From positions 1-64,000 of the forward strand of contig NZ_PVTI01000004.1 in assembly GCF_003002895.1 (NCBI RefSeq): a stretch of 64,000 nt of DNA. The letters run 5' to 3'. How positions within the stretch are numbered: position 1 is the stretch's first letter; each line of letters opens with the position of its first letter. The notes below the pieces were generated by a model, which had not been told where the DNA came from, did no database searches, and saw only the letters and a program-made list of their open reading frames with translations. Shown here piece after piece: positions 36,716 through 45,269 of the stretch. Source of the stretch: Knoellia remsis (lineage in GTDB: Bacteria > Actinomycetota > Actinomycetes > Actinomycetales > Dermatophilaceae). Made by a program: the position numbers and the translations under genes.

Positions 36716-38721
36716 CCCTCGCCGCGCCGGACGTCGCCGACGACCGGGCCGTCCATCCGCTCTTCGGCGCCCGCCGACGACGCGAGCTGCCACGGCACGC
36801 TCGACACCATGACACCCGGCGTGAAGAGCAGCCGGGTCCGCAGCCGCAGGGCGCTCTGGTTGTGCAGGATCTGCTCCCACCAGTGGCCGAGGACGTACTG
36901 CGGGATGTAGATGACGACGAGGTCGCGCGGGTTGCCGCTGCGGATCGACTTGACGTACTCGACGACGGGGCGGGTGATCTCGCGGTAGGGCGAGTCGAGG
37001 ACCTTGAGGGCGACGGGGATGTCGCGGGAGTCCCACTCACGCTGCAGGGCCGCGGTGTCCTCGGGGTCGACGTCGACGGTGAGCGCCTCGAGGATCGACG
37101 GTCGGGTCGCCCGCGCGTAGGCAAGCGCCCGCAACGTCGGCTTGTGGATCTTCGAGACGAGGACGATGGCGTGCACGCGCGAGGGCAGCAGCTGCGCCTG
37201 CGTGTCGCCGGGCGTCACGGCGAGCTCGTCGCGCACGTGGTCGTAGTGACGGCGGATGCCGACCATGATGAAGAACAGCACCGCCATCGCCGCGATGGCG
37301 TAGCCGGCGCCGTGGGTGAACTTCGTGATGAGGACGACGATGAGGACGACCCCGGACATGACCGCGCCGACGGCGTTGATGGCCCGGCTACGGATCATCC
37401 GGCCGCGCTCGCGCGGGTCGCGCTCGAGGGCGAGCTTGCGGTTCCAGTGGCGGACCATGCCCGTCTGGCTCAGCGTGAACGACACGAAGACACCGACGAT
37501 GTAGAGCTGGATGAGCTTGGTGACCTGCGCGTCGTAGATGGCGATGAGGGCCGCGGCGGCACCGGCGAGGATGAGGATGCCGTTGGAGAACGCGAGGCGG
37601 TCGCCGCGGGTGTGCAGCTGACGCGGGAGGAACCCGTCGCGCGCGAGGATCGAGCCGAGGACCGGGAAGCCGTTGAAGGCCGTGTTCGCGGCGAGGATGA
37701 GGATGAGGCCGGTGACGATGGACACGAGGACGACGCCCGGCATGAACCCGTCGAAGACGGACTTGGCGACCTGGCCCATGACGGTGTCCTGGACGTAGTC
37801 CTCGCCGACGGGGACGCCGTCCTTCATCAGCTGGACCTCGGGGTCCTCGGCGATCTTGACGCCGGTCCAGCGTGCGAGCGCGACCATCGAGACGAGCATC
37901 GTGATGGCGATCGAGCCCATGAGGAAGAGGGTCGTCGCGGCGTTGCGGCTCTTGGGTTTCTGGAAGGCGGGGACACCGTTCGAGATCGCCTCGACGCCGG
38001 TGAGCGCGGCACAGCCCGACGAGAAGGCGCGCAGCAGCAGGAAGGCCATCGCCGCGGTGCCGAGGGCACCCATACCCGGCTCGGGAGCGAGCTCGTATGC
38101 CGCGCTCTCGGCAGGCGGGAGCGTCCCGGTCGCCTCCCGGAAGAAGCCGACGACGGCCATGGAGAGGATCGTGAACATGAAGAGGTAGGTCGGCACAGCG
38201 AACGCCTTGCCCGACTCGCGCACCCCGCGCAGGTTCATCGCCGTGAGCAGCACGACGATGACGACGGCCGCGGCCACTTCGTGGCCGCGCAGGAACGTGA
38301 ACGCCGACGCCGCGTTCTGCACGCCGGAGGACACCGACACCGCGACCGTGAGCACGTAGTCGACGAGCAGGGCGCTGCCGACGCTCAGCCCCGCCTTCGG
38401 CCCGAGGTTGACGCTGGCCACCTCGTAGTCGCCACCACCGGAGGGGTAGGCGTGCACGTTCTGCCGGTAGCTCGCGACGACGACCATCATGACGACGACG
38501 ACGGCGAGTGCGATCTGCCACGAGTGGGTCGCGGCGAAGGCACCGCCGGCGAGGCCGAGGGTGAGGATGATCTCGTCCGGGGCGTAGGCCACGGACGACA
38601 GCGCGTCGCTCGCAAAGACCGGCAGGGCGAGCTTCTTGGGAAGCAGGGTCTCGCCGAGGCGGTCCGAGCGCATGGCGCGACCGAGGATGACGCGTTTGAC
38701 CACGCGACCTGAGGAACTCAC
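36712..38721 (-). CDS. APC-superfamily transporter, KimA-like (potassium uptake)
   Basis: The protein has 669 aa, with about 12 membrane helices and a C-terminal cytoplasmic domain of about 180 residues. The start (ILGRAMRSDRLGETLLPKKLALPVFASDALSSVAYAPDEI) and SYRQNVHAYPSGGGDYEVASVNLG are close to Bacillus KimA, a K+/H+ symporter, and unlike amino-acid permeases. Two RCK (TrkA-type) proteins are encoded back to back with it, which supports a potassium role. KimA is inhibited by c-di-AMP; whether this one is cannot be seen. The GTG at 38721 is fixed by TAGAGT seven nt upstream. First gene of a three-gene operon. Confidence 0.78.
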   Translation of the reverse strand: MSSSGRVVKRVILGRAMRSDRLGETLLPKKLALPVFASDALSSVAYAPDEIILTLGLAGGAFAATHSWQIALAVVVVMMVVVASYRQNVHAYPSGGGDYEVASVNLGPKAGLSVGSALLVDYVLTVAVSVSSGVQNAASAFTFLRGHEVAAAVVIVVLLTAMNLRGVRESGKAFAVPTYLFMFTILSMAVVGFFREATGTLPPAESAAYELAPEPGMGALGTAAMAFLLLRAFSSGCAALTGVEAISNGVPAFQKPKSRNAATTLFLMGSIAITMLVSMVALARWTGVKIAEDPEVQLMKDGVPVGEDYVQDTVMGQVAKSVFDGFMPGVVLVSIVTGLILILAANTAFNGFPVLGSILARDGFLPRQLHTRGDRLAFSNGILILAGAAAALIAIYDAQVTKLIQLYIVGVFVSFTLSQTGMVRHWNRKLALERDPRERGRMIRSRAINAVGAVMSGVVLIVVLITKFTHGAGYAIAAMAVLFFIMVGIRRHYDHVRDELAVTPGDTQAQLLPSRVHAIVLVSKIHKPTLRALAYARATRPSILEALTVDVDPEDTAALQREWDSRDIPVALKVLDSPYREITRPVVEYVKSIRSGNPRDLVVIYIPQYVLGHWWEQILHNQSALRLRTRLLFTPGVMVSSVPWQLASSAGAEERMDGPVVGDVRRGEG

Positions 38722-38728
38722 GGTGGCC

Positions 38729-38779
38729 ACTCTATGCACCTGACATGCCCGCTGTGCCGCACGTTCCGCGGTGTAGCGT
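38729..38779. promoter_or_regulatory. back-to-back promoters of the potassium module
   Basis: On the minus strand TAGAGT (complement of 38729-38734) lies seven nt before the GTG of the KimA-like gene. On the plus strand TAGCGT (38774-38779) lies seven nt before the GTG of the first RCK gene. The two start codons are only 65 bp apart and both transcripts would be leaderless. Confidence 0.55.
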
Positions 38780-38786
38780 CGGAGCC

Positions 38787-39449
38787 GTGCACTTCGTCAT
38801 CATGGGCTGCGGCCGTGTCGGCGCCTCTCTCGCCCGCGCTCTCGAACGCGCCGGACACGACGTCGCGATCATCGACCAGAACGAGGCCGCCTTCCGCCGC
38901 CTCGGCGCATCCTTCGAAGGACGCCGCGTCGTCGGTGTCGGCTTCGACCGGGACACGTTGCGACAGGCCGGGATCGAGGACGCCTACGCGTTCGCCGCCG
39001 TCTCCAGCGGCGACAACTCGAACATCCTCGCGGCGCGGGTCGCGCGCGAGAAGTTCGGCGTCGAGAACGTCGTCGCCCGCATCTACGACCCGGGCCGCGC
39101 CGAGATCTACCAGCGGCTCGGCATCCCCACCGTTGCCACGGTGAAGTGGACCAGCGACCAAGTGCTGCGGCGCCTCCTCCCCCAGGGTCACGTGCCCGAG
39201 TTCACCGACCCGAGCGGCAAGATCGTCATCGCCGAGATGCCCATCCATGACGGCTGGGTCGGTCGTCGCTTCCCCGATCTGGAGGAAGCGGTCGGAGGTC
39301 GGGTCGCCTACGTCAGCCGGCTCGGAGAGGGACTGCTCCCCCGGTCCGACACCGTCTACCAGGACGGCGACCTCGTCCACTTCGCCCTCGAGCGGGACCG
39401 GCTCGCCGACGCCGAACGCGTCCTCGACCAGGCGCCCCCCGCTCACTGA
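38787..39449 (+). CDS. TrkA/KtrA-type RCK potassium-channel regulatory protein 1
   Basis: The protein has 220 aa. An N-terminal Rossmann (RCK-N) domain has the dinucleotide motif GCGRVGASLARALERAGHDVAIID. A C-terminal RCK-C ligand domain follows from about residue 135. Such cytoplasmic proteins gate Trk/Ktr-type or related K+ transporters on binding NAD(H), ATP or c-di-AMP. The GTG at 38787 is supported by the TAGCGT box seven nt upstream; an upstream ATG at 38745 would include the promoter. It is followed 27 nt later by a paralogue. Confidence 0.88.
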   Translation: MHFVIMGCGRVGASLARALERAGHDVAIIDQNEAAFRRLGASFEGRRVVGVGFDRDTLRQAGIEDAYAFAAVSSGDNSNILAARVAREKFGVENVVARIYDPGRAEIYQRLGIPTVATVKWTSDQVLRRLLPQGHVPEFTDPSGKIVIAEMPIHDGWVGRRFPDLEEAVGGRVAYVSRLGEGLLPRSDTVYQDGDLVHFALERDRLADAERVLDQAPPAH

Positions 39450-39476
39450 GCGACGACAGAGGAAGAGAGCACACAC

Positions 39477-40166
39477 ATGCGCGTCGTCATCGCCGGAGCC
39501 GGGAGCGTCGGTCGCTCCATCGCCCGCGAGCTGCTCCGCAACGGCCACCAGGTCCTGCTCGTCGACAAGGAGGCCGACGGGGAGCGGGTGACCAAGGTCC
39601 CCGATGCCGCCTGGCTCCAGGCCGACGCCTGCGAGCTGAGCGCCCTCACCGAAGCCGGTGTCGCCGACTGCGACGTCGTCGTCGCCGCAACCGGTGACGA
39701 CAAGGCCAACCTCGTCGTCTCGCTGCTTGCCAAGACCGAGTTCGGCGTCCCCCGCACCGTTGCCCGCGTCAACAACCCCAAGAACGAGTGGATGTTCGAC
39801 GAGGCGTGGGGTGTCGACGTCGCCGTGTCGACGCCGCGCCTCATGACGGCCCTCATCGAGGAGGCCGTCTCGATCGGCGACCTCGTGCGCATCTTCGAGT
39901 TCCAGCAGGGACGTGCCGCGATGGTCGAGATGACGTTGCCCGAAGGCAGTCCGTATGCCGGTGCGCGCGTCGGCGACGTCGCCTTCCCTCCCGACACGGT
40001 CCTGACCGCGATCATCCGCGAGGGGGCGCCGATCGCGCCGAGTCGCGACGACGCGCTCGAGCCGCTCGACGAGCTGCTCTTCATCACGACCGGTGACGGC
40101 GAGTCCGAGCTCGAGTCGATGCTCAGCCCCGGAACCCAGCGCCAGAAGCGCGAGCTCGACGACTGA
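39477..40166 (+). CDS. TrkA/KtrA-type RCK potassium-channel regulatory protein 2
   Basis: The protein has 229 aa. The Rossmann motif is GAGSVGRSIARELLRNGHQVLLVDKE, and RCK-C begins near residue 140 (IFEFQQGRAAMVEMTLPEGSPYAGARVGDV). It is a paralogue of the protein encoded just upstream. A GAGGAAGAGAG ribosome site precedes the ATG. No classic TrkH/KtrB channel gene is present, so the partner may be the divergent KimA-like transporter or a distant channel. A strong hairpin follows the stop. Confidence 0.88.
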   Translation: MRVVIAGAGSVGRSIARELLRNGHQVLLVDKEADGERVTKVPDAAWLQADACELSALTEAGVADCDVVVAATGDDKANLVVSLLAKTEFGVPRTVARVNNPKNEWMFDEAWGVDVAVSTPRLMTALIEEAVSIGDLVRIFEFQQGRAAMVEMTLPEGSPYAGARVGDVAFPPDTVLTAIIREGAPIAPSRDDALEPLDELLFITTGDGESELESMLSPGTQRQKRELDD

Positions 40167-40253
40167 CTGCCCGTTCCGGCACCCCGGTCGACGACTGATT
40201 GCGCAGAGTTCGCATCCGATGCGCAGCGAGGATGCGAACTCTGCGCAATCAGT
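40167..40253. terminator. 24-bp perfect hairpin plus half-copy of a related hairpin
   Basis: Arms 40194-40217 and 40230-40253 are perfectly complementary over 24 bp with a 12-nt loop. The arm starts with ACTGATTGCGCAGAGTTCGC. Just before it, 40164-40187 carries CGACTGACTGCCCGTTCCGG, similar to the arm of the 17.98-kb hairpin but unpaired. The site separates the convergent RCK gene and DUF3159 gene and should stop both transcripts. Confidence 0.75.
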
Positions 40254-40269
40254 GGGAAATGAAAAGCCG

Positions 40270-40962
40270 TCAGGAGTCGGGCGCCGGCGACTGTTGCGGG
40301 GTGCGGCCGCGCACGAGCAGCCAGCCCATCACCGAGATCGCCGCCACCCAGAGCGGCCAGCCGAGGACGATCTTCGCCACCCCCAGCGCCTGGACCTGCC
40401 CCGCGAGGTAGAGCGGCACCTGGATCGCGAGCCGCACGACATACAGCGCGACGAGCACCCATGTCAGCCGCGAGCACACGGCGACCATGCCGCGGTCACG
40501 CCGCCACGCGAACGGGTCCTCGGATGCGCGCGGGTCGCCGGCGCCGACGAGGAAGCCGACGACGGGCCAGCGCACGAGGATCGACACCACGGTCCCGACG
40601 AGATATGCCCCGGACAGCAGCATCCCGGGGAGGAAGGCATCTTCCGCACGCCCGCTGCGCATCGCGAAGAAGGCGGCGATCGCGGTCGCGAAGACCGCGG
40701 CGAGGACGTGCTGAAGGCTCGATCGCTGCGCGATACGCACGAGCGCGAGAATCACGGCCACCGCCAACGCGGCATACACCGCCAGCCGCAGGTCCTCGCG
40801 CCAGGTCCACAGCGCGATGAAGGCAACGGTGGGCAGTGCGGTCTCGATCGAGCCGCGCCACCCACCAAGCGCGGTGGAGAGCCGGTGGCGGATGAGCTCC
40901 TCGACGGTCTCCGCGGTCGCTGCGGGAACCTCGGTGCTCGGGGCGGGCGGTCGCTCGGTCAC
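40270..40962 (-). CDS. DUF3159 membrane protein
   Basis: The protein has 230 aa. About 40 soluble N-terminal residues are followed by six or so hydrophobic helices (IETALPTVAFIALWTWRE, LAVYAALAVAVILALVRIA, VLAAVFATAIAAFFAMRS and others). It matches the actinobacterial DUF3159 layout; the function is unknown. The GTG at 40962 overlaps the stop of the OB-fold gene (GTGA). It is the last gene of dut-DUF3710-OB-DUF3159, an order I recall from many actinobacteria, usually followed by TrkA genes as here. Confidence 0.85.
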   Translation of the reverse strand: MTERPPAPSTEVPAATAETVEELIRHRLSTALGGWRGSIETALPTVAFIALWTWREDLRLAVYAALAVAVILALVRIAQRSSLQHVLAAVFATAIAAFFAMRSGRAEDAFLPGMLLSGAYLVGTVVSILVRWPVVGFLVGAGDPRASEDPFAWRRDRGMVAVCSRLTWVLVALYVVRLAIQVPLYLAGQVQALGVAKIVLGWPLWVAAISVMGWLLVRGRTPQQSPAPDS

Positions 40963-41327
40963 TTCGTCGGGACGATCTGGTAGTCGGGGTTGAAGATCGT
41001 GGGCTGGCCCTTGACCTTCGCGATCCGGCCCTGCGCCTTGAGGAAGACGCCGGGCTCGATGCCGGCGATACGACGCCGGCCGATCCACACGAGGTTGACC
41101 GACCGCTTGCCGTCGAAGAGCTCGGCCACGAGGACGGGCACGCTCTGGCGCGGCGGCATGGTCGTGCAGCGCACACAGCCGGCAACCGTGGCCGGGCGAC
41201 GCTCGACCAGTGGGGTGGAGCAGGCCTGCGCGACGGAGGGGTCCTCGAGGGTGCGCTCACGGATCTCGTCGGCCTCGAGCTGGGTCTCGGTGCGGGCGAG
41301 GTCGCGCAGCTTCTCCTTGAGGCCCAT
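40959..41327 (-). CDS. small OB-fold nucleic-acid-binding domain protein
   Basis: The protein has 122 aa. A helical N-terminus is followed by an OB-fold-like beta barrel (ATVAGCVRCTTMPPRQSVPVLVAELFDGKRSVNLVWIGRRRIAGIEPGVFLKAQGRIA). It resembles the anticodon-binding/OB domain proteins found next to DUF3159 in actinobacteria. The substrate is not known. Both ends overlap neighbours: ATGA with DUF3710 upstream and GTGA with DUF3159 downstream. Confidence 0.82.
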   Translation of the reverse strand: MGLKEKLRDLARTETQLEADEIRERTLEDPSVAQACSTPLVERRPATVAGCVRCTTMPPRQSVPVLVAELFDGKRSVNLVWIGRRRIAGIEPGVFLKAQGRIAKVKGQPTIFNPDYQIVPTK

Positions 41328-42127
41328 CACCGCACCTCGGTGATCTCGGGCCCGCGCTCGAAGGGGTTGAGGTCGTCGGTGCTGCGCGGCGTGCCCTCGG
41401 TGGCCTGCTCGTCTCCGGCGTCGGTCGCCGCCGGCATCGGAGCGGCCTCCTCCTGCGGCAGGCGCAGCTGGAGGAGCTCACGCGGCGCCATCGGGTCGGA
41501 CCCGCGCACGACGACGGTCTCGCGGAAGACGTCGAGCAGCGGCGCGGCCGCCTCGTCGTCGATCGCCCCGCGGCCGCTGATGACCCCGCGCAGGAACCAT
41601 CGCGGCCCGTCGACGCCGAGGAAGCGCGCCGGCGCGAAGACGGTCCGACCGTCCGGGCCGGCACTCGGCATGCGGGTGCGCAGCTCGGCTCCGAGGACGC
41701 CGCGCTCGTGGTCGGCCGTGCCGCCCTGGGCCTCGATGGCCTCGGCGATCTCGGTGCGGATGTCACGCCACAGCCCGCCGGAGCGCGGCGCGGCGAAGGC
41801 CTGCAGCTGCAGCGCGGACTCGCCGATGACGGCGGTCGCGGCGACGACGTGCTGCTGCTCCTGGTCGATCTCGAGGCGCAGCTCCATCCCTTCGACGCCG
41901 GTGATCCGGATGGCGCCGAGGTCGAGCCGGCCGTCGTCGTCCGCGACCTCGCTCGCGTCGTACGGTCCGTTGCTGCGGTCGGCGGGAGCGTCGAGACCGT
42001 CGTCGTCCTCCGCCTCGATCGCGGCGTCACCCTCGGTCGCGTCGCCCTCGGCGGACTCGACGTCGGTGCTCAGGTCTTCGGTGGTGTCGGTGGCGTCCTC
42101 GGCCTTGCGCCGGCGAAAGATGCTCAC
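41327..42127 (-). CDS. DUF3710 protein
   Basis: The protein has 266 aa. A basic N-terminus ([10 protein letters not shown]) is followed by an acidic, likely disordered stretch of about 60 residues. The DUF3710 domain runs from [21 protein letters not shown] to [11 protein letters not shown]. It has no membrane helix. The function is unknown. The GTG at 42127 overlaps the dut stop. Confidence 0.85.
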   Translation of the reverse strand: MSIFRRRKAEDATDTTEDLSTDVESAEGDATEGDAAIEAEDDDGLDAPADRSNGPYDASEVADDDGRLDLGAIRITGVEGMELRLEIDQEQQHVVAATAVIGESALQLQAFAAPRSGGLWRDIRTEIAEAIEAQGGTADHERGVLGAELRTRMPSAGPDGRTVFAPARFLGVDGPRWFLRGVISGRGAIDDEAAAPLLDVFRETVVVRGSDPMAPRELLQLRLPQEEAAPMPAATDAGDEQATEGTPRSTDDLNPFERGPEITEVR

Positions 42128-42627
42128 GGTGCGGTCACTTCCTCGAAGGTGTTTGCGGTCCCGCGAGCCTGTCCCGCGAAACCACCGGTGGATCCATGTC
42201 CAGTCTCCCCCCGGACGCTCTCCGGCAGGGCATCGGCCTCGGTGAACTCGGCATGCACATAGTGCTGCACGACGAGCTGGGCGATGCGGTCGCCCACCTC
42301 GACCGTGAAGCTCTCGGTGCGGTCGAGGTTCACGAGGTTGACGAGGATCTCCCCGCGGTAGCCGGAGTCGACGGTCCCGGGAGCGTTGACGATGCTGATG
42401 CCGTGCCTGGCCGCGAGACCGGAGCGTGGGTGCACGAGGCCCACAGTCCCCGGCGGCAGTGCGACGGCGAGACCGGTCGGCACGAGCGCGCGCTCCCCCG
42501 GTGCGAGGGTCACCCGGGCGACCGAGCTGAGGTCGGCGCCGGCGTCGCCGTCGGTGGCGTATGCCGGCACGCGCGCCTCCTCGTGGAGTCGCCGGAAGGC
42601 CACGGGAACGCGAGAAGGGCCAGTCAC
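42124..42627 (-). CDS. dut: deoxyuridine 5'-triphosphate nucleotidohydrolase (dUTPase)
   Basis: The enzyme hydrolyses dUTP to dUMP and pyrophosphate, keeping uracil out of DNA and feeding thymidylate synthesis. The protein has 167 aa. Conserved motifs are in order: DAGADLSS (1), [19 protein letters not shown] (2-3: substrate and uracil loop with [11 protein letters not shown]) and RIAQLVV (4). The C-terminal motif V is degenerate: [15 protein letters not shown] holds the Gly-rich P-loop-like end. The GTG at 42627 has TAGGGT eight nt upstream. Confidence 0.94.
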   Translation of the reverse strand: MTGPSRVPVAFRRLHEEARVPAYATDGDAGADLSSVARVTLAPGERALVPTGLAVALPPGTVGLVHPRSGLAARHGISIVNAPGTVDSGYRGEILVNLVNLDRTESFTVEVGDRIAQLVVQHYVHAEFTEADALPESVRGETGHGSTGGFAGQARGTANTFEEVTAP

Positions 42628-42635
42628 GGGGACTG

Positions 42636-42641
42636 ACCCTA
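42636..42641 (-). promoter_or_regulatory. -10 box of dut (leaderless)
   Basis: TAGGGT on the minus strand lies eight nt before the GTG of dut. No ribosome site is present between them. The same hexamer is found before hemH and tdk. Confidence 0.45.
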
Positions 42642-42680
42642 TCTCGGTTCGCTGGCCCTGCCGGACCACCTGCGGCTCGC

Positions 42681-42980
42681 TCAGGCCGCGCACTCGCTGC
42701 AGACCATCTGGCCGTTCTTCTCGGACGCCAGCTGGCTGCGGTGGTGCACGAGGAAGCAGCGCGAACAGGTGAACTCGTCAGCCTGCCGCGGGATGACCCG
42801 GACCGACATCTCCTCGCCGGAGAGGTCCGCACCGGGGAGCTCGAAACCCTCGGCCTGCTCGGTCTCGTCGACGTCGACGCTGGAGGACCGCTTGTCGTTG
42901 CGGCGGTTCTTCAGCTCCTCGATCGAGTCCTCGGACAGGTCGTCGTCGGTCTTGCGTGGAGCGTCGTAGTCAGTCGCCAT
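42681..42980 (-). CDS. DUF4193 zinc-ribbon-like protein
   Basis: The protein has 99 aa. The acidic, Lys/Arg-rich N-terminus ([27 protein letters not shown]) is followed by a two-CxxC zinc ribbon: [13 protein letters not shown] and CSEC. It matches actinobacterial DUF4193. The function is unknown; homologues are conserved next to dut. In other actinobacteria a DUF3093 gene often lies between the two and is missing here. An AAAGGGCGA ribosome site precedes the ATG. Confidence 0.88.
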   Translation of the reverse strand: MATDYDAPRKTDDDLSEDSIEELKNRRNDKRSSSVDVDETEQAEGFELPGADLSGEEMSVRVIPRQADEFTCSRCFLVHHRSQLASEKNGQMVCSECAA

Positions 42981-43134
42981 GGCTCGCCCTTTCCGATGTC
43001 GTGGTGCCGTCTGCCGGGAAGGGGACGGCTCGCTGGTTGCCCTGCTCGCCCGGTCAACGCACGGGTGCCGGGTTTTGTGCCCGCGCGAGCGGAGATTGTG
43101 CACCATCGGCCTGCAGAACGCCATGCCGGGTTCG

Positions 43135-44025
43135 TCAGGCGTCCCGAAGGTGCCTCCGGGTACCCTCCGCGACCAGCTCGGGGAGGGTCCCGACCAGGCC
43201 CGGGGCGCAGGCCCAGGTGAGTGCTGAGCCCGGCCCGTCGAAGCCCCCGACCGCGGCTCCCGCCTCGGTCGCGACGAGCCAGCCCGCGGCGAGATCCCAT
43301 GGGTTGAGGCCGGTCTCGTAGTACGCGTCGAGAGAGCCGGCCGCGACGGCGCACAGGTCGAGTGCGGCGCTGCCGATGCGCCGGATGTCCCGGACCTGCG
43401 GAAGGAGGTCGAGGACGAGGCGAGCCTGCCGCTCACGCCGCTGTGCGGCATACCCGAACCCCGTGCCCACGAGCGCGAGCGCCGGGTCGGTGCACGCCGT
43501 CGGGGCGAGCATGCGGTCGCTGTCGTCGGCGAGGACGAGCCGCGCTCCGCCGCCGGTTCGCGCCCGGAACAACTCGCCGGTGACGGGGTTGTGCACGGCT
43601 CCCGCGAACGGGCGCCACGCGCCCTCACGGGTCGGGTCACCGACGACGGCGGCGACGGACACGGCATACGCGGGTATGCCGTAGAGGTAGTTCACGGTGC
43701 CGTCGATGGGGTCGATGACCCACGTGATCCCGGACGTGCCGGTGGCACCGCCGCGTTCCTCGCCGAGGACGGCGTCGTCGGGCCGGGCCTCGCGCAACCG
43801 CGCGACGAGGTGGTCCTGGGAGCGCTGGTCCATGACCGTGACCACGTCGGTCGCGGTGGACTTCGTCGACGCCACCTCGACGGCGTCCGGTCGCTCGTCG
43901 ACGATGAGCCGTCCGGCCGAGAGGGCCACGGCGGCGGCGAGCTCCTCGAGCTCGGCGGCGACGTCATCGTCCGGAAGGGCCGGTATGGCCGCCCGCTCGC
44001 CGTGGTGCGCGCCGTGCGTCGTCAT
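43135..44025 (-). CDS. inositol monophosphatase family protein
   Basis: The protein has 296 aa. The metal-binding motifs are GEERGG, WVIDPIDGTVNYLYG and, near the end, NPWDLAAGWLVATEAGA. The family hydrolyses inositol 1-phosphate or related sugar phosphates such as histidinol phosphate or 3',5'-PAP. Myo-inositol is needed for mycothiol and phosphoinositides in actinobacteria, so that is one plausible role. It starts one base after the ferrochelatase stop and is co-transcribed. The 154 bp after it, up to DUF4193, hold that gene's ribosome site and nothing else clear. Confidence 0.88.
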   Translation of the reverse strand: MTTHGAHHGERAAIPALPDDDVAAELEELAAAVALSAGRLIVDERPDAVEVASTKSTATDVVTVMDQRSQDHLVARLREARPDDAVLGEERGGATGTSGITWVIDPIDGTVNYLYGIPAYAVSVAAVVGDPTREGAWRPFAGAVHNPVTGELFRARTGGGARLVLADDSDRMLAPTACTDPALALVGTGFGYAAQRRERQARLVLDLLPQVRDIRRIGSAALDLCAVAAGSLDAYYETGLNPWDLAAGWLVATEAGAAVGGFDGPGSALTWACAPGLVGTLPELVAEGTRRHLRDA

Positions 44026-44026
44026 C

Positions 44027-45148
44027 TCAGTCCCTTCCGCAGAGGGCGGGCAGGGCCTCGCGCAGGTTCGGGCAGCAGCCGGCGTCGCACACCGACGGCC
44101 GGAGGTCGCCGGAGTCGGCGTGCGCCGGGAGCACCACCTCTCCGCGGGCCTCGGCGGCACGCTCCTCGACGAGGTCGACGAGGGTCTCGACGAACACCGG
44201 ATGGGTGCCCGCGGTGGGGACCCGCACGAACCGCACCCCGAGCCGCTCGGCGGTCGCCCGCGCCTCCCGGTCGAGGTCGTTGACGACCTCCATGTGGTCG
44301 GAGACGAAGCCGATCGGCGCGACGACAACCGTCGTGACCCCTTCGGCGGCGAGCTCGGTGATGCGGTCGTTCACGTCCGGCTCGAGCCAGGGTGTGCGCG
44401 GGCTGCCGGAGCGGGAGCAGAAGACGAGCTCGTGCTGCAGGTCGCGGCCGGTGCGCTCCCGCAAGCCCTCGGCGACGAGGGCGCCGACGCGCAGGTGCTG
44501 GTCGACGTAGAGGTTGCCCTCGCCGTCGCCCGGCCCGGAGGTGTCGTCCATCGCCTCGGGGACCGAGTGGGTGACGAAGAGCAGGCGGGTCGAGGCGTCG
44601 CCGTTCTCCGGCAGGTCGGCGATGGCCTCGACGAGCGCCTCGGTGTTGACGGCCACGAAGCCGGGATGGACGGCATACGGGCGGACCTTGTCGATGACGA
44701 GGTCGGCGGCGGCGACGCCCAGCTCCTCGGTCGCGGCGGCGAGGTTCTCGCGGTACTGCCGGCAGCTCGAGTACGACGAGTAGGCGGAGGTGAGGACGAC
44801 GCAGAGGCGCAGCAGCCCCTCGGCCCGGGCTGCCCGGAGGGTGTCGGCGAGGAACGGGTCGCTGTTGCGGTTGCCCCAGAGGACCGGCACGTCGGAGCCG
44901 CGGCGGGCGATCTCGTCGGTGAGGGCCGCGACGAGGGCGCGGTTCTGGTCGTTGATGGGGCTGCGCCCGCCGAAGTGGTCGTAGTGGGCGGCGACGTCGA
45001 GGAGGCGCTCCTCGGGGACGTCACGACCGGCGGTGACCCGGCGGAGGAAGGGCATGACCTCGTCGGGCGCTTCGGGCCCGCCGAAGGAGACGAGGAGGAC
45101 GGCGTCGTACGGGGCGAGGACGTCGTCGTCGGAGGGCAGGGGCGTCAT
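44027..45148 (-). CDS. hemH: ferrochelatase (coproporphyrin type)
   Basis: The enzyme inserts Fe2+ into a porphyrin; in actinobacteria the substrate is usually coproporphyrin III (CpfC). The protein has 373 aa. VSFGGPEAPDEVMPFLRRVTAG opens the fold. The catalytic region includes FVTHSVPEAMDD (His) and DHMEVVNDLDREA. Cysteines in SSCRQY and the C-terminal CDAGCC suggest the [2Fe-2S] cluster found in actinobacterial ferrochelatases. The ATG at 45148 has TAGGGT six nt upstream. Confidence 0.92.
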   Translation of the reverse strand: MTPLPSDDDVLAPYDAVLLVSFGGPEAPDEVMPFLRRVTAGRDVPEERLLDVAAHYDHFGGRSPINDQNRALVAALTDEIARRGSDVPVLWGNRNSDPFLADTLRAARAEGLLRLCVVLTSAYSSYSSCRQYRENLAAATEELGVAAADLVIDKVRPYAVHPGFVAVNTEALVEAIADLPENGDASTRLLFVTHSVPEAMDDTSGPGDGEGNLYVDQHLRVGALVAEGLRERTGRDLQHELVFCSRSGSPRTPWLEPDVNDRITELAAEGVTTVVVAPIGFVSDHMEVVNDLDREARATAERLGVRFVRVPTAGTHPVFVETLVDLVEERAAEARGEVVLPAHADSGDLRPSVCDAGCCPNLREALPALCGRD

Positions 45149-45154
45149 GCGACC

Positions 45155-45160
45155 ACCCTA
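45155..45160 (-). promoter_or_regulatory. -10 box of hemH (leaderless)
   Basis: TAGGGT on the minus strand lies six nt before the ATG of hemH, with no ribosome site between. Confidence 0.45.
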
Positions 45161-45269
45161 TGAGGCGCGTGCGGCAACTCGGCGGGCCCCAACCGGGCGT
45201 GGTGCTTTGTCGCGGCCCTGCGAGATGGCACAGTCAAGGGTGACCTGACCACTGCCCGGGAGATCTGCG

